DNA of 59,099 nucleotides from Chlorobiaceae bacterium. GTDB lineage: Bacteria; Bacteroidota; Chlorobiia; Chlorobiales; Chlorobiaceae. The notes beneath the pieces are model-generated. The model made no database searches. It had not been told where the DNA came from and worked only from the letters and a program-made list of their open reading frames with translations. Positions 21,142-32,172 of this stretch are shown one piece after another. The stretch covers positions 1 to 59,099 of the forward strand of contig JAAXWS010000015.1 in the NCBI GenBank assembly GCA_013334865.1, read 5' to 3'. Position 1 is the stretch's first letter; the number at the start of each line of letters is the position of its first letter. The translations under genes were made by a program, and so were the position numbers.

Positions 21142-23172
21142 ATGAACACATCCTGCACCACCGGAATCATCGACGCGGAAGCGATCGCCACCGTCAGGCT
21201 CCTGGCGGTCGACATGGTAGAGCAGGCGCGCTCGGGCCACCCGGGGCTCCCGCTCGGCGCGGCCCCCATGGCCTACACGCTCTTCACGAAGATCATGCGT
21301 CACAACCCGGCCGACCCCGCATGGCCGGACCGGGACCGTTTCGTGCTCTCGGCGGGCCACGGCTCGGCGCTGCTCTACGCGCTCCTGCACCTCTGCGGCT
21401 ACGGGCTCGATCTGGAGGAGCTGAAGTCCTTCCGCCAGTTCGGCAGCAGGACGCCCGGACATCCCGAATACGGCCATACCCCTGGCATCGAAACCACGAC
21501 CGGGCCGCTCGGCCAGGGGATCGCCACCGCGGTCGGCATGGCCCTGGCCGAACGGCTGCTCGCCTCGCGCCTGAACCGCGACGGGCTGACGATCATCGAC
21601 CACCACACCTACGTCATCTGCAGCGACGGCGACCTGATGGAGGGGTTGAGTTCTGAAGCATCCTCCATTGCCGGCCACCTGAAGCTCGGGCGGCTGATCT
21701 GCCTCTACGACGACAACGGCATCTCCATCGAGGGGCCGACCGGCCTCGCATTCACGGAAAGCGTCCGGCGGCGTTACGAAGCTTACGGCTGGCATGTTGA
21801 CGAAATCGACGGCAACGACCCGCAGGCGGTCGAAAAGGCGGTGCGTGCCGCGAAGGGGATCGCCGACCGCCCCTCCATGATCATGGCCCGGACGACCATC
21901 GGGTACGGAAGCCCGCACAAGGCGGGCACGGCCGGCGCCCATGGTGAGCCCCTCGGCCCGGAGGAGGCCCGGCTGGTCAAGGCGCGGTTCGGATTTCCGC
22001 CGGACGCATCGTTCACCGTATCCGAAGCGGTACGGGAGCATTTCAGGGTGGCCATGGCGCGGGGGACCGCCCTCGAGGAGGCGTGGCATGCCCGATGGAG
22101 GCGATTCGAAGAGGAGGATCCGGAGAGGGCTTCGGCCCTGGCCCTCCTTCGTCACGGCACGTTCCCCGAAAAGTGGCTGCCTCCCGAAGAGCTCTTCGAC
22201 TCCTGCAGGCCCCAGGCCACACGCGTAGCGTCGAAAGCGGTACTCGGCGAACTCTGCGGCAAAATGCCCTTCATCGTCGGGGGATCGGCGGACCTCGGCC
22301 CCTCTACCGGCACGGCCCTCCCCGGAGCCCTCGACATCGGGCCAGGACGCTTCGACGGCTTCAACATCCATTTCGGGGTGCGCGAGCATGCGATGGGCGC
22401 CATACTGAACGGCATGGCCCTGTCGGGCATGCTGGTCCCGTATGGCGGGACGTTCCTCGTCTTCGCCGACTACATGAAGCCTGCGATCCGCCTCGCCTCC
22501 ATGATGCGGCTGCCGGTAACCTGGATCTTCACGCACGACAGCATCGGCCTCGGGGAGGACGGCCCGACCCACCAGCCGGTCGAACAGCTGGCCATGCTCA
22601 GGTCGATCCCGGGGCTGACGGTGATCCGCCCCGCCGACGCCGTGGAAACACTCGCCGCCTGGCGGCTCGCCCTCGCCCGCCGGCGCCCTGCGGCGCTGGT
22701 ACTGTCAAGGCAGACGCTTCCCTGCCTCACCGCGGAGCGGAGCCGTGTCATGGAGGGCACGGCGAAAGGCGCCTATGTCCTGTCGGACTGGCCGGATCCG
22801 GAGTCTACGGCGGCAAGTCGCCTCCTGGTGGTCGCGACAGGCTCGGAGGTGCATCCTGCGCTTGGGGCAAAGGCCCTGCTTGAACAGGAAGGGGTCGCCG
22901 TCCGTGTCGTCTCGATGCCGTCGCGCGAGTTGTTCCAGGAGCAGCCGGAGGAATACCGCAACGAAGTCATCCCCGCCGGTGTCCGGGCTCGGTTAATCGT
23001 CGAGGCGGCTTCGCCGTTCGGATGGGAGGGTCTCGCCGGCCCGGGAGGAACCGTGCTCGGCATGGACCGCTTCGGGGCTTCGGCGCCCGGCGAGCGCATG
23101 GCGGAAGCATTCGGCTTCACGGCCGTGCAGATCGCCGAAGCCGCAAGGAATCTTCTGGAACCGGGAACCTGA
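21142..23172 (+). CDS. tkt: Transketolase
   Basis: Thiamine-diphosphate enzyme of 676 aa transferring two-carbon units in the Calvin-type/non-oxidative pentose phosphate pathway. Motifs: [15 protein letters not shown], the HGS near 73-75, [16 protein letters not shown], the ThDP-binding [28 protein letters not shown] and the pyrimidine-domain block [20 protein letters not shown]. The length is standard. In green sulfur bacteria, which fix carbon by the reverse TCA cycle, transketolase supplies pentoses and erythrose-4-phosphate. It lies 9 nt before pgl, so the two form an operon. Confidence 0.95.
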   Translation: MNTSCTTGIIDAEAIATVRLLAVDMVEQARSGHPGLPLGAAPMAYTLFTKIMRHNPADPAWPDRDRFVLSAGHGSALLYALLHLCGYGLDLEELKSFRQFGSRTPGHPEYGHTPGIETTTGPLGQGIATAVGMALAERLLASRLNRDGLTIIDHHTYVICSDGDLMEGLSSEASSIAGHLKLGRLICLYDDNGISIEGPTGLAFTESVRRRYEAYGWHVDEIDGNDPQAVEKAVRAAKGIADRPSMIMARTTIGYGSPHKAGTAGAHGEPLGPEEARLVKARFGFPPDASFTVSEAVREHFRVAMARGTALEEAWHARWRRFEEEDPERASALALLRHGTFPEKWLPPEELFDSCRPQATRVASKAVLGELCGKMPFIVGGSADLGPSTGTALPGALDIGPGRFDGFNIHFGVREHAMGAILNGMALSGMLVPYGGTFLVFADYMKPAIRLASMMRLPVTWIFTHDSIGLGEDGPTHQPVEQLAMLRSIPGLTVIRPADAVETLAAWRLALARRRPAALVLSRQTLPCLTAERSRVMEGTAKGAYVLSDWPDPESTAASRLLVVATGSEVHPALGAKALLEQEGVAVRVVSMPSRELFQEQPEEYRNEVIPAGVRARLIVEAASPFGWEGLAGPGGTVLGMDRFGASAPGERMAEAFGFTAVQIAEAARNLLEPGT

Positions 23173-23181
23173 CAGACCAGG

Positions 23182-23994
23182 ATGGGGCAGAAATGGAACA
23201 GATGGATCACCGGCAGCGAACCGGAGGTCGTCGAAAGGGCCGCGGCATTCATCACGGAAGCAGCCTACCGGGCGGTGGACGCGCGAGGCCGGTTCACCAT
23301 GGCGCTCGCCGGAGGCAGCACCCCGCAGGAGCTCTACGCCCTGCTTGCACGGGGCATTCCTGAATCGAGGCTCGCCGGACTCGGCTGCGAGGTGCCGCAC
23401 GATGCCCGCAGGTCTCCGGCGGCCCCCGGGAAGATCACCCTGCCCTGGCTCCACACCCTCCTCTTCCAGGGTGACGAACGCTACGTGCCCTCCACGCACC
23501 CCGACAGCAACTTCGGCATGGCGAGAAGGAGCCTCATCCGCCACAGCGGCATCCCGCCGCGGAATATCGTCAGGATGCCGGTCGAGTCGGGGGATGCCGC
23601 CGGTGACGCCCGGCGCTACGAGTCGCTGATGAGGGACCTGTTCGGCAAGGATGGGGAGAGTTCGGCGGAGGGGTTGCCCGTATTCGACCTTGTCATGCTC
23701 GGGCTCGGGGACGACGGCCACACGGCATCGCTCTTCCCGGGCGACCGGGAGGCGATCGAAGAGCGTTCGCGATGGGTCGTCGCGGTCGAGGCGCCTGATG
23801 CGAAACCGCCCGGCACGCGGCTCACGCTCACCCTGCCGGTCATCAACGAGGCCGCGGCCGTGATGTTCCTCGTGCCGGCAAAACGGCACGGCCTGGCCCG
23901 TTCGATACATGAGGGCCTTCACCCGGAGCTGCCGGCAGGAATGGTTCGGCCGCGCCGTGGGCGCCTGGTCTGGTTCGTGGCTGACCATAGTTAG
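23182..23994 (+). CDS. pgl: 6-phosphogluconolactonase
   Basis: A 270-aa enzyme hydrolysing 6-phosphogluconolactone, the second step of the oxidative pentose phosphate pathway. It shows the phosphate loop ALAGGSTPQELY, FQGDERYVPSTHPDSNFG and the signature LGLGDDGHTASLFPG with the catalytic His, as in DevB/Pgl. A segment around residues 70-85 (CEVPHDARRSPAAPGKITLP) is longer than usual. It is co-oriented with transketolase 9 nt upstream and converges on zwf, whose product makes its substrate. Confidence 0.92.
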   Translation: MGQKWNRWITGSEPEVVERAAAFITEAAYRAVDARGRFTMALAGGSTPQELYALLARGIPESRLAGLGCEVPHDARRSPAAPGKITLPWLHTLLFQGDERYVPSTHPDSNFGMARRSLIRHSGIPPRNIVRMPVESGDAAGDARRYESLMRDLFGKDGESSAEGLPVFDLVMLGLGDDGHTASLFPGDREAIEERSRWVVAVEAPDAKPPGTRLTLTLPVINEAAAVMFLVPAKRHGLARSIHEGLHPELPAGMVRPRRGRLVWFVADHS

Positions 23995-24051
23995 GCGACA
24001 GACAAATAGATTGCCCCAATCGAAATCGAAGGAAGAGGTCTGGCAACTCGT

Positions 24052-25497
24052 TCAGCCCGGGGTTTCGTAAATCCTCCCTGCCGAGTCGGGCCCCCAGGAG
24101 TGGACCGGGTAGGAGTCCGGAATGGTACCGGCGAGCGACTCCCTGATGCTGTCGACGATCGACCAGGAGCGCTCCAGGCTGTCCCTCCGGATGAAGTTCA
24201 TCTGGTTGCCGTCGACCGCATCGAGCAGCAGGCGATGGTAGGGGGTCAGCCCCTCCTCGGCGAACGATTCATGGTAGTCGAACTTCATGAAGACCGGGTC
24301 GGTCACCATCTCCTCACCGGGCCGCTTCGTCCCGAACCTGATGGCCACGGTCTCTTCGGGCTGGATTCCCAGGATGACCTGGTTGGGCGTGCATGCAGCC
24401 GTGCCGCGCTCACCGTAGAAGTTCTGCGGGGGGCACCTGAAGGTGATCACGATCTCCGTGACGGTGCGCCCGAGGGATTTGCCCGCCTTCATGAAGAAGG
24501 GCACGCCCGACCAGCGCCAGTTGTCTACCATGAACCTCAACGAGGCGAAGGTCTCGACGTTCGAATCCTGCGCGACCCCCTTTTCCTCACGGTACCCGTC
24601 ATACTGCCCGAGTACCGCCGAACCGTGCGCGGTTTCCCGGTCGAACAGCCTGATGGAGCGCAGCACCTTGGACTTCTCGTCCCGTATGGCGTCCGGGCTG
24701 AGCTCGACGGGGGGCTCCATGGCGACGGCCGCCAGCAGCTGCAGTCCGTGGTTCTGCACGATGTCGCGAAGGAGGCCCGCCTCTTCGTAGTAGGCACCCC
24801 TGCCGCGGATGCCGAACTCCTCGGCGATGGTGATCTGCACCTGCGCGATGTACTGCCGGTTCCAGAGCGGCTCGAACATGCCGTTCGAGAAGCGGAAGAC
24901 CATGATGTTCTGCACCGGTTCCTTGCCGAGGTAGTGGTCGATCCGGTAGATCTGGTGCTCGTCGAACGCCTCTTCGAGCAGCGAGTTCAGCTCACGGGCA
25001 CTTTGCAGGTCGTGGCCGAACGGCTTCTCGACGATGATCTTGCGCCAGCCGGGGCACGCCTGCCCACGGCCGCCGAGGCCGGCCAAGACCAGGTTCCCCA
25101 CGATGGCCGGTGCGAGGCTTGGCGGGGTCGAGAGGTAGAAGAGCAGGTTGCCGCAGCCCGCCTCCGCACCGCGGGTACGCATGATCTCCCCGTGCAGGAC
25201 GGTATATCCTTCGGGCCGGTCAAGCTCAGCGTTGACGTAGAACAGCCGCTCGCAGAACCGTTCGAAGTGCTGACGGTCGTCGACGGAATCGGGCGACAGC
25301 TCCATGACCCGGTCGAACACGTACCGCCGGAAGCGCTCATGGGTATGACCGGCCCTCCCGACGCCGATCAGCCGCCACTCCTCGGGCAGGTGTCCCCACC
25401 GGAAGAGCTGGTAGATCGAGGGAAAGAGCTTCCTCGTCGCAAGGTCGCTGCCGGCGCCGAAGATGACGATCGTGAAGTTGTCCGGGCGCCCGCTCAT
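24052..25497 (-). CDS. zwf: Glucose-6-phosphate dehydrogenase
   Basis: A 481-aa enzyme that oxidises glucose-6-phosphate to the lactone with NAD(P)+. The active-site block RIDHYLGKE (residues 185-193) with the catalytic His, EKPFGHD and the C-terminal substrate region are present. An oddity is the dinucleotide loop: residues 14-20 read GAGSDLA where the family consensus is GASGDLA/T, so Ser and the second Gly are swapped. The TRKLFP part is intact. Its ATG overlaps the gnd stop by 4 nt (ATGA), so the two are translationally coupled. Confidence 0.93.
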   Translation of the reverse strand: MSGRPDNFTIVIFGAGSDLATRKLFPSIYQLFRWGHLPEEWRLIGVGRAGHTHERFRRYVFDRVMELSPDSVDDRQHFERFCERLFYVNAELDRPEGYTVLHGEIMRTRGAEAGCGNLLFYLSTPPSLAPAIVGNLVLAGLGGRGQACPGWRKIIVEKPFGHDLQSARELNSLLEEAFDEHQIYRIDHYLGKEPVQNIMVFRFSNGMFEPLWNRQYIAQVQITIAEEFGIRGRGAYYEEAGLLRDIVQNHGLQLLAAVAMEPPVELSPDAIRDEKSKVLRSIRLFDRETAHGSAVLGQYDGYREEKGVAQDSNVETFASLRFMVDNWRWSGVPFFMKAGKSLGRTVTEIVITFRCPPQNFYGERGTAACTPNQVILGIQPEETVAIRFGTKRPGEEMVTDPVFMKFDYHESFAEEGLTPYHRLLLDAVDGNQMNFIRRDSLERSWSIVDSIRESLAGTIPDSYPVHSWGPDSAGRIYETPG

Positions 25498-26411
25498 GAC
25501 GATGCCTCCCCGCCCTCAGCCGGAGTAAAGCCATGGCCCCCGAATTCGTTGCGGAGAGCTGCGACCACCCTGTCGGAAAAACTATCCTTCGAGCGTGAGC
25601 TGAACCGACGGAACACCGATCCCGCGATCACGGGGATGGAGACCCCGCGTTCGAGCGCGGCCTCGACCGTCCAGCGCCCTTCGCCCGAATCGGCGATGGC
25701 TCCGGTCAGGTAGGAGAGCCTGCCGTCCTTGGCGAAGGCATTTCCGGCGAGCTCCATGAGCCAGCCCCTGATGACCGAACCGTTCGACCAGACCCGTGCA
25801 ACCGCTTCGTGGTCGATTCCGTATCCGCTCGATTCCAGGAGATCGAACCCCTCGCCGATCGCCTGCATCATGCCGTACTCGATGCCGTTGTGGACCATCT
25901 TCACGAAATGTCCCGAACCGGAAGCCCCCATGTAGCCATAGCCGTCCTCGACGCAGAGTTCGCGCAACAGGGGCTCGACCGCATCGTAGGCTTCACGGGG
26001 GCCTCCGACCATGATGCAGGCGCCATGACGCGCCCCTTCGAGCCCACCGCTGGTGCCCGCATCGAGCATATGGACGCCCGACCCGGCGAGCCGCGAGGCG
26101 CGGGAAACCGTATCGGCGTAATGCGAGTTTCCGCCGTCCACGACGATGTCGCCGCCGCTCAGGCAAGGGGTCAGGCCGTCGAGGACCGCATCGACCGCAT
26201 GGCCGGCAGGAACCATCATCCAGACCACCCTCGGCGCCCGGAGTTCGTCGACGAGATGATGCAGCGAGCGGGCCGGGACCGCCCCCCGTCCGGCCAGCGC
26301 CCCGACCGCATCGGCTGACAGGTCGTGCACCACGACCCGGTGGCCGCTCTCGAGCAGGTGCTCCACCATGCCGAACCCCATTTTTCCCAGTCCGATGAAT
26401 CCGATCTCCAT
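25494..26411 (-). CDS. gnd: 6-phosphogluconate dehydrogenase, short NAD-type (GndA/YqeC-like)
   Basis: A 305-aa decarboxylating dehydrogenase giving ribulose-5-phosphate. It is the short form (long forms are about 470 aa). Motifs: IGLGKMG (6-12), [25 protein letters not shown] and the catalytic [19 protein letters not shown]. After the second strand the sequence reads VVVHDLS, with Asp30 where NADP-type enzymes have Asn-Arg, so I infer NAD+ preference. It follows the hybrid kinase gene by 12 nt and overlaps zwf, so kinase, gnd and zwf are probably one transcript. Confidence 0.93.
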   Translation of the reverse strand: MEIGFIGLGKMGFGMVEHLLESGHRVVVHDLSADAVGALAGRGAVPARSLHHLVDELRAPRVVWMMVPAGHAVDAVLDGLTPCLSGGDIVVDGGNSHYADTVSRASRLAGSGVHMLDAGTSGGLEGARHGACIMVGGPREAYDAVEPLLRELCVEDGYGYMGASGSGHFVKMVHNGIEYGMMQAIGEGFDLLESSGYGIDHEAVARVWSNGSVIRGWLMELAGNAFAKDGRLSYLTGAIADSGEGRWTVEAALERGVSIPVIAGSVFRRFSSRSKDSFSDRVVAALRNEFGGHGFTPAEGGEASS

Positions 26412-26423
26412 ATCCTTGCCCTT

Positions 26424-29276
26424 TCATGATTGAGGTTTATCGCCGAGCCAGCCTTTCCGGGCCAGTTCGATCCTGAGAAGACCGAACTGCTGTACAAGCA
26501 GAGGTATCATCGGCCCGGCCGCGTCGGGCCCGCCAGACCTGACGGCCTTCTCGACGGCCATGGCGCACCTGCTCAACCGGACGGCGCCGATCGTGGCCGA
26601 AGCTCCTTTCAGGGTGTGGGCAAGCAGCTGCATCCTTGAGGCATCCCCCTCGGCGAGGGCCGAGGAGAGGCCGGCGATCTGCGATGGAGCGTCCCCGATG
26701 AACTGGTTGATGATATCCCTGACGATGAACTCGTCCCCGTCCAGCCTCCGGAGCACATCCTCTTCGTCGAAGAGCGCCCCGTCACCAGCTTCGCCGGCAG
26801 CTGCCGCTCCGGATTCATCCTGCAGCGCATGAATCGGAACCGGATGAAGCAGGTATTTTTCGATCATCCGGAGGAAATCCTTCTTGCGAACGGGCTTGGC
26901 GATATAGTCGTCCATACCGTTATCGATGCAGCGCTTCCGGTCGCCCACCATGGCGTTGGCCGTCATGGCCACGATGGGCATCGAACGGTTGGCATCCCCG
27001 GCCTGGCCGGACCTGATGAGGCTGGTCGTAGCGAAACCGTCGAGATCCGGCATCTGGCAGTCCATGAACACCAGGTCGAAGCGCCGCTTCCCGAGCACTG
27101 AAAGCGCCTCGATGCCGTTTGCGGCCACCTCCGGTTCAAACCCGGCCTTCCGGAGCATCGAGACGGCGACCTGCTGGTTGACGATGCTGTCTTCGACGAT
27201 CAGGATCCTGGCGGCGGGAACCCGCGGCTCCTCGTGCCTGCCGGATGAGGGACGATCCCCGGATTCGGCCTTGGTCCGCGGCGCCGGGACGTCGAGTGCG
27301 TCGAGCAGCTCCTTCCTGCGCAGCGGCTTGCTGATACAGAGTTCCGCCGCGTACTCGAGCGACATTGACGTCGTGCGGCGGCGTCCGAATGCCCGCATCA
27401 CGATGATCCGAATCTCGCGGCCTGCAGCTGCGAGCCGGAGCCTCCGGCACAGCTCCGTCAACGGCATGTCTTCGATAGTATCGTCGATCACGGCGAAAGC
27501 AGGCGTATATCCTTCTTCCATGCCGGCTCCGACCATAGCGAGCGCTCCGGCGCCGTCAGAAGCGCCGATACAGCTGCATCCGAAGGATCCGAGAAGTTCG
27601 GTGAGCATCTGCCTCCTCAGGGGATTGCCGTCGACCAGCAGCACGTTGCGGCCAGTCAGGTCCGGAGAGTCCTCGACGGCGCCGGCGGCAGCCGTCTGCT
27701 GCCTTGTGAGCCGGAACCGGAAAACGAAGGTCGATCCTTCGCCCGACACACTGCTCACCGTAATGCTTCCGCCCAACCTGCGGGCCAGATGCGCCGAGAT
27801 GGTCAGGCCGAGCCCTGTCCCCCCATACTTCCTGATGGTCGATCCGTCACCCTGGGTGAAGGGGGCGAAGATAGAATCGATCTGGTCTGCCGGTATGCCG
27901 ATGCCCGTATCGATGACCGAGACCCTCATGGTGAGGCCATCGGAAGTTTCGGTTTCAACCTCGGCCCGGACGACGACTCCTCCTGACGACGTAAACTTGA
28001 TCGCATTGCCGATCAGGTTGATCATGACCTGCCTGATCCGGGAAGGGTCCCCGTTGACCATCAGCGGCAGTGCGGGGTCCGGATAGAGGGTAAGGTCAAG
28101 CCCCTTCTCATGCGCCTCGAGGCCGAACATTTCGGCGACATCCTCCAGCAGTAAAAGCAGGTTGAAGTCGATGGCATCCAGTTCGAGGCGGTTGGCCTCG
28201 ATCTTCGAGAAGTCGAGAAGGTCGTTGATGATACGGATGAGGTTCCTTCCGCTGGAAACGATCGTTTCTACGTATTTCTGCTGCTCGGCGGTGAGATCGG
28301 TTTCGAGCAGCAGGTCAGACATGCCGATGACTCCGTTCATCGGCGTCCGGATCTCGTGGCTGACGTTTGCAAGGAACTCGCTCTTGGCTGCGTTGGCCGT
28401 TTGGGCTTTCTTGGCCATGCGGCGCGCGATGGCAATGGATTTCTCAAGCTGCAGGTTCATCTCCGTAAGGGCATTTCGGGCCTGGCTCGCATCCTCTACA
28501 AGGTTCAGAAGGGCTTCGCGCTGGTCTTTGCCACCGTACGGCTTGGCCGCGGCCTCCTCAAGCTGTCCGGGCGTCGTCGCCCCCCCCTGCCCGGATGCCC
28601 GCATGGCGAGGAACCGCTCAAGCTCACGGGCATCGTCCTCGGGCATCCGGTAGACAGGAGGCTTGCCGAGCTCAGCACACAGGCGGTTGACCTCGGACTT
28701 CAGTTCGATGGTCCGTTTTTCGCGCCCCACCATGAGGCTGTTGAAGCGCTCAAGCTCATGAATGGAGTCACGGACCTCGTCCTCTATCCGCTTCCGTCCG
28801 GTAATATCGGTCACCATCATCACCAGCAGCTCCAGGCCGTCAACGATGCCAAGGCTCAGCCGGGACTCGAGCCAGAATTCGGTCCCGCTCCCGGAAACGA
28901 GGCGCTCTTCGAACCGCGCCGGGCACCCGGTCCGGAAGACGGCCTCGACCGTCGACCTCATTTCGTCGTGGCCGGATTCGCCGAACAGCTCGAACAGGCT
29001 CCTGCCGACAGGATCGAAGGAGGAGTGCCCCGGAAGCGGGTGGTTCATGTAGACGATCCGCCCATTCCGGTCGATCGTGATGATCGTGTCGGGGTTGTTG
29101 GCCATGATGGAGGCGAACAGGACGCACACTTCGGGCCGTCCTCCCTCAATCGTCCGGATGCGGGCCTTGATGCAGGATCCCGGCTCGGGCCGCACGCCGG
29201 TCATCGACCGCAGGGCCGATTCGAGCTCGGCTATCCTGGTCTGCAGCTCCTCGTGCGAAAGATGTTCACTGGACAT
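26424..29276 (-). CDS. Hybrid sensor histidine kinase (PAS-HK-REC-REC-Hpt)
   Basis: A 950-aa phosphorelay protein of BarA/ArcB-like architecture, apparently without membrane helices. Order: N-terminal coiled coil, PAS domain (about 55-165), coiled coil (165-300), HisKA with His307 ([13 protein letters not shown]), HATPase with N424, DTGIG (456-460) and GTGLGL (486-491), a first receiver (about 543-660; Asp598 likely acceptor, otherwise divergent), a second canonical receiver (690-805; Asp739 in [10 protein letters not shown], Lys794) and an Hpt domain with His887 (AHTLKGASA). The absence of a transmembrane region suggests a cytosolic signal. It lies 12 nt upstream of gnd, so carbon or redox state is a reasonable, unproven input or target. 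Confidence 0.92.
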   Translation of the reverse strand: MSSEHLSHEELQTRIAELESALRSMTGVRPEPGSCIKARIRTIEGGRPEVCVLFASIMANNPDTIITIDRNGRIVYMNHPLPGHSSFDPVGRSLFELFGESGHDEMRSTVEAVFRTGCPARFEERLVSGSGTEFWLESRLSLGIVDGLELLVMMVTDITGRKRIEDEVRDSIHELERFNSLMVGREKRTIELKSEVNRLCAELGKPPVYRMPEDDARELERFLAMRASGQGGATTPGQLEEAAAKPYGGKDQREALLNLVEDASQARNALTEMNLQLEKSIAIARRMAKKAQTANAAKSEFLANVSHEIRTPMNGVIGMSDLLLETDLTAEQQKYVETIVSSGRNLIRIINDLLDFSKIEANRLELDAIDFNLLLLLEDVAEMFGLEAHEKGLDLTLYPDPALPLMVNGDPSRIRQVMINLIGNAIKFTSSGGVVVRAEVETETSDGLTMRVSVIDTGIGIPADQIDSIFAPFTQGDGSTIRKYGGTGLGLTISAHLARRLGGSITVSSVSGEGSTFVFRFRLTRQQTAAAGAVEDSPDLTGRNVLLVDGNPLRRQMLTELLGSFGCSCIGASDGAGALAMVGAGMEEGYTPAFAVIDDTIEDMPLTELCRRLRLAAAGREIRIIVMRAFGRRRTTSMSLEYAAELCISKPLRRKELLDALDVPAPRTKAESGDRPSSGRHEEPRVPAARILIVEDSIVNQQVAVSMLRKAGFEPEVAANGIEALSVLGKRRFDLVFMDCQMPDLDGFATTSLIRSGQAGDANRSMPIVAMTANAMVGDRKRCIDNGMDDYIAKPVRKKDFLRMIEKYLLHPVPIHALQDESGAAAAGEAGDGALFDEEDVLRRLDGDEFIVRDIINQFIGDAPSQIAGLSSALAEGDASRMQLLAHTLKGASATIGAVRLSRCAMAVEKAVRSGGPDAAGPMIPLLVQQFGLLRIELARKGWLGDKPQS

Positions 29277-29365
29277 GGACGTAAGGAATGGGTGGATTTA
29301 CGGTAGCTCCGCCATCGTGATCCGGCAGTAGGGATGTCACGAAAATAAGGTCGGACGGAATGGAT

Positions 29366-30499
29366 TCAGTTCCTTCCGGATGGAGCTGAATCCATCTGCC
29401 GATACCGTTCGATCAAGGCAGCGTTGACTGCGGACCATGATTTGCCGTCTGCGAATTCGATCCCGAGGCCACGCATCGAATCATAGCCCTCCCGGTTCCG
29501 CATGAGCTGCAGGCAGGCCGCATGGAAGCTTTCGGCATCGCCAGCCCTGGCGACGATGCCGGCTTTCGACCTCAGGACAAGCTCCATGCAGCCGCCGGCA
29601 TCCGAAACCACCGCAGGCAGTCCCGAGGCGAGTGCCTCGAGCACGACGTTGCAGAACGCCTCCGTCGTCGAAGGGAACAGGAAAACGTCACCGCTCGCAT
29701 ACGCTTCAGGCAGGGCATGTCCGTTAAGATAGCCGGTGAACACCGCTTCGGGCATCCGTTCCCGCATCCGCCCCTCCTCGGGGCCCGAACCGATCATGAC
29801 GAACCTGACCCGATCGCCATATCCCTCATCCATGAAGCGCCGGTAAATCTCCATCACCACCTCGACATCCTTGTACAGCACGAACCTGCCGGTATAGATG
29901 AAGACGCTCCTGCCCTCCGCGCCCCAGGAGCGCCGCAGGGACTCCGACCGCCGTAAAGGGTTGAACAGCTCCTTGTCCACCCCCCTCGACCAGAGCTCGA
30001 CCTTCATGACTCCTTTCGATGAGAGCTTTTCGCGGACGATCTCGTTCGGAGCCAGCACAACGTCGCAGGCGTTGTAGAACTTCACCAGGTAGTCCCAGGC
30101 ATGCTTTTCGGCAAAGCCCAGATGGTAATAGCTGAAATAGGACGGGAAATCGGTATGGAATGCCGATGCGACCGGAATACCCTTCCTCTTCGCATAGCGG
30201 AGGAACCTGTTGCCGACGATGTCGGGCGTCGAAATATGGATGATATCCGGTGAAAACAGGTCGAGCTGCCTTTCGGTACGGGTGGTGTAGAATCCAAGCC
30301 GGTAATCGGGATAGACCGGCACCGGCACCGACGGCACCCGGTTGACCTCCTGCGAACCGGCGTCCTGCGGGGAAACGTCGGGCGACCAGACGGCAACCTC
30401 ATGCCCCGATTTCCTCATCGACGAGACCAGCTGGTAGATCGAACGTACCGCGCCATCCTTATCCTTGACATACGATCCCGAATAGATAGCTATCTTCAT
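29366..30499 (-). CDS. Glycosyltransferase family 4 (group 1)
   Basis: A 377-aa GT-B glycosyltransferase. The N-terminal domain has the IAIYSGSYVKDKDGAVRSIYQL acceptor loop and HTDFPSY; the C-terminal domain has IYTGRFVLYKD, GSGPEEGRM and the nucleotide-sugar motif FPSTTEAFCNVVLEALASGLP. It resembles the MgtA/SqdX-like branch that puts mannose or sulfoquinovose on lipids, but donor and acceptor cannot be read from sequence. No membrane helix, so it is probably a cytosolic or peripheral membrane enzyme. It lies 89 nt downstream of nothing co-oriented that would define a pathway (its 5' neighbour is ybaK-like). Confidence 0.85.
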   Translation of the reverse strand: MKIAIYSGSYVKDKDGAVRSIYQLVSSMRKSGHEVAVWSPDVSPQDAGSQEVNRVPSVPVPVYPDYRLGFYTTRTERQLDLFSPDIIHISTPDIVGNRFLRYAKRKGIPVASAFHTDFPSYFSYYHLGFAEKHAWDYLVKFYNACDVVLAPNEIVREKLSSKGVMKVELWSRGVDKELFNPLRRSESLRRSWGAEGRSVFIYTGRFVLYKDVEVVMEIYRRFMDEGYGDRVRFVMIGSGPEEGRMRERMPEAVFTGYLNGHALPEAYASGDVFLFPSTTEAFCNVVLEALASGLPAVVSDAGGCMELVLRSKAGIVARAGDAESFHAACLQLMRNREGYDSMRGLGIEFADGKSWSAVNAALIERYRQMDSAPSGRN

Positions 30500-30638
30500 A
30501 TTGCGTCAACAGATCCTGAAAACGTGACATACATTCCCCTATGCAAGCCGAACACTCCTTCATGTTATTTTCCAACAGGACGAGACTCAGTCAAAAGGTA
30601 ACATTTCCCGATCAAAAAGCCACACCGGCGTCCGTGCT

Positions 30639-31106
30639 TCAGAGCTTCCGGGAGAGCCTCGCAACCAGCGGATTGACCAGTCGACGGTAATCGGGCCACG
30701 ACATCCTGAGCAGTTCCGTGTGGGCCCCTGCGTTGAAGGTGATCTCTTCGGCTTCGTCCAGCTCGTCATCCGCATACACCTCCATGCCGTAAAGGTTTCC
30801 GAAGGGCGGCATGGCGCCGATCTCGCACTCGGGAAAGAGTCCGCCGAACTCCTGTTCTCCGGCCAGCGCGACATCCCTGGTGCCGCACAGTGCGCGAAGC
30901 AGGTCGAAATCGAGCTGCCTCGATGCCGGCATGACCACCATGGCCATCCTGCCTTCGACCGAGACCATGACCGTCTTGGCGAATGCCTTGCCGGAAACAT
31001 GGGCCGAAGCGGCGATCTCCTGAGCCGTATAGGCGGGGGAATGGCTGATGACAAAATACCTGACCTGATGGCTGTCCAGATAATCCCTTAACCTTCGCAT
31101 GGGCAT
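30639..31106 (-). CDS. YbaK/ProX-type aminoacyl-tRNA deacylase-like protein
   Basis: A 155-aa protein of the YbaK/EbsC/INS-domain superfamily, which hydrolyses mischarged aminoacyl-tRNAs. Recognisable parts: the N-terminal YLDSHQVRYFVISHSPAYTAQEIAAS, the GKAFAKTVMV segment with the family lysine, and the GAMPPFGNLYG loop. ATG 31106 is preceded by AAAGGAGG at a good spacing, which settles the start against longer upstream frames. The tRNA specificity is unknown. It stands alone upstream of the glycosyltransferase gene. Confidence 0.85.
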   Translation of the reverse strand: MPMRRLRDYLDSHQVRYFVISHSPAYTAQEIAASAHVSGKAFAKTVMVSVEGRMAMVVMPASRQLDFDLLRALCGTRDVALAGEQEFGGLFPECEIGAMPPFGNLYGMEVYADDELDEAEEITFNAGAHTELLRMSWPDYRRLVNPLVARLSRKL

Positions 31107-31352
31107 AATCGCCTCCTTTTTTTCAGTTGTGCAGGCAGTCCGTCGTTGCGGACGGATGAAACGTACGCCGGAACACATGGCGGAAAGGACGGTACACAGG
31201 GAACAGCATGATGCCGGTTGGGAACGGATGACCGGCAATCGTCCGGCGGCAGGTGGAGGCTCTCAGAGAGTGCGGCCTCGCCGGAATCAAAGGGGTAACG
31301 GGATTTTACGAAAACCGGACTTCAGGAACAAATATCCGTGAGGGCCTCCGTT

Positions 31353-32171
31353 TCACGACCTGGCGGGCCGCTCTTGCCCGATCCATGCCTCGAGCAGGGG
31401 ATAGGCTTCGGCATAACCGGCCGCCAGGATCGCCGGCACGGCCGACATGTCGACCATGCTGAATCCCGACAGGTCGGGAGTGATGACCAGGTCGGCGTTC
31501 CTGATCTGGAGCTCCGACAGGGTGCGCAACGCGCTGTAGAACGCGTTCATCAGCAGGGTCGCCAGATGCTCGGGCCTGTTGAATGTGTGGCGCCCGAGCA
31601 GGTCGACGCAGAGCACCTTCCCGGCCCCCATCTCCCGCAGCGGCGAGATCGGCACGTTCTCGGTAAGCACTCCGTCGACCAGCAGCATGCCCCGATACTC
31701 CACTGGACGGAAGATGCCTGGAATGGATGAGCTGGCCATGACCGCCGTCGCGACGTCCCCGTCGCGGAACACCACCTTCGAGCCGGTGCTGATGTCGGTC
31801 GCGACGATGGCCAGGGGGATCGGGGCGTCCTCGATACGGCAGGATCCGAGCAGGCGGTTGACCAGGGTGCCGAACTTCCTGTTGGACAAGAGGCCGTACT
31901 CCGAGAGGGTCAGTCCTGAAAGGTCGGACCAGTCGAGCTCCAGGGCGAGGGCCTCGATCCGTTCCCAGCCCATGCCGAACGCATAAAGCGCGGCCACGAA
32001 CGAGCCGATGCTGGTACCCGAGATGAACCCCGGTTTGAAGCCGAGTTCATGCATCGCCTTCAGGACACCGACGTGCGCGGCCCCCAGCACCGCGCCGCCG
32101 CCGAGGGCGAGGCCGGTTTTCGTTTCGGGTGAGCCGTCGGCGCCCGATCCACCGTTCAGGAGTGCTGCCAT
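31353..32171 (-). CDS. Patatin-like phospholipase (RssA-type)
   Basis: A 272-aa lipid acyl hydrolase. The glycine-rich oxyanion loop [10 protein letters not shown] (21-30), the nucleophile elbow GTSIG with Ser54 and the Asp166 of the [11 protein letters not shown] block form the Ser-Asp dyad. It lacks a signal peptide, so it is cytoplasmic or membrane-peripheral. Its start is 1 nt after the aldehyde dehydrogenase stop, so the two are one transcript; a shared role in membrane-lipid or aldehyde turnover is possible but inferred only from this. Confidence 0.88.
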   Translation of the reverse strand: MAALLNGGSGADGSPETKTGLALGGGAVLGAAHVGVLKAMHELGFKPGFISGTSIGSFVAALYAFGMGWERIEALALELDWSDLSGLTLSEYGLLSNRKFGTLVNRLLGSCRIEDAPIPLAIVATDISTGSKVVFRDGDVATAVMASSSIPGIFRPVEYRGMLLVDGVLTENVPISPLREMGAGKVLCVDLLGRHTFNRPEHLATLLMNAFYSALRTLSELQIRNADLVITPDLSGFSMVDMSAVPAILAAGYAEAYPLLEAWIGQERPARS

Positions 32172-32172
32172 A

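Noticed and set aside
21022-22572. A leftward open frame of 516 codons opposite transketolase
   Set aside because: Shadow of tkt; the composition is atypical of proteins and there is no family motif.
24540-24600. A GTTCGAATCC string resembling a tRNA T-loop
   Set aside because: It lies inside the zwf reading frame and no cloverleaf arms or anticodon stem can be placed around it. No tRNA gene was seen in the window.
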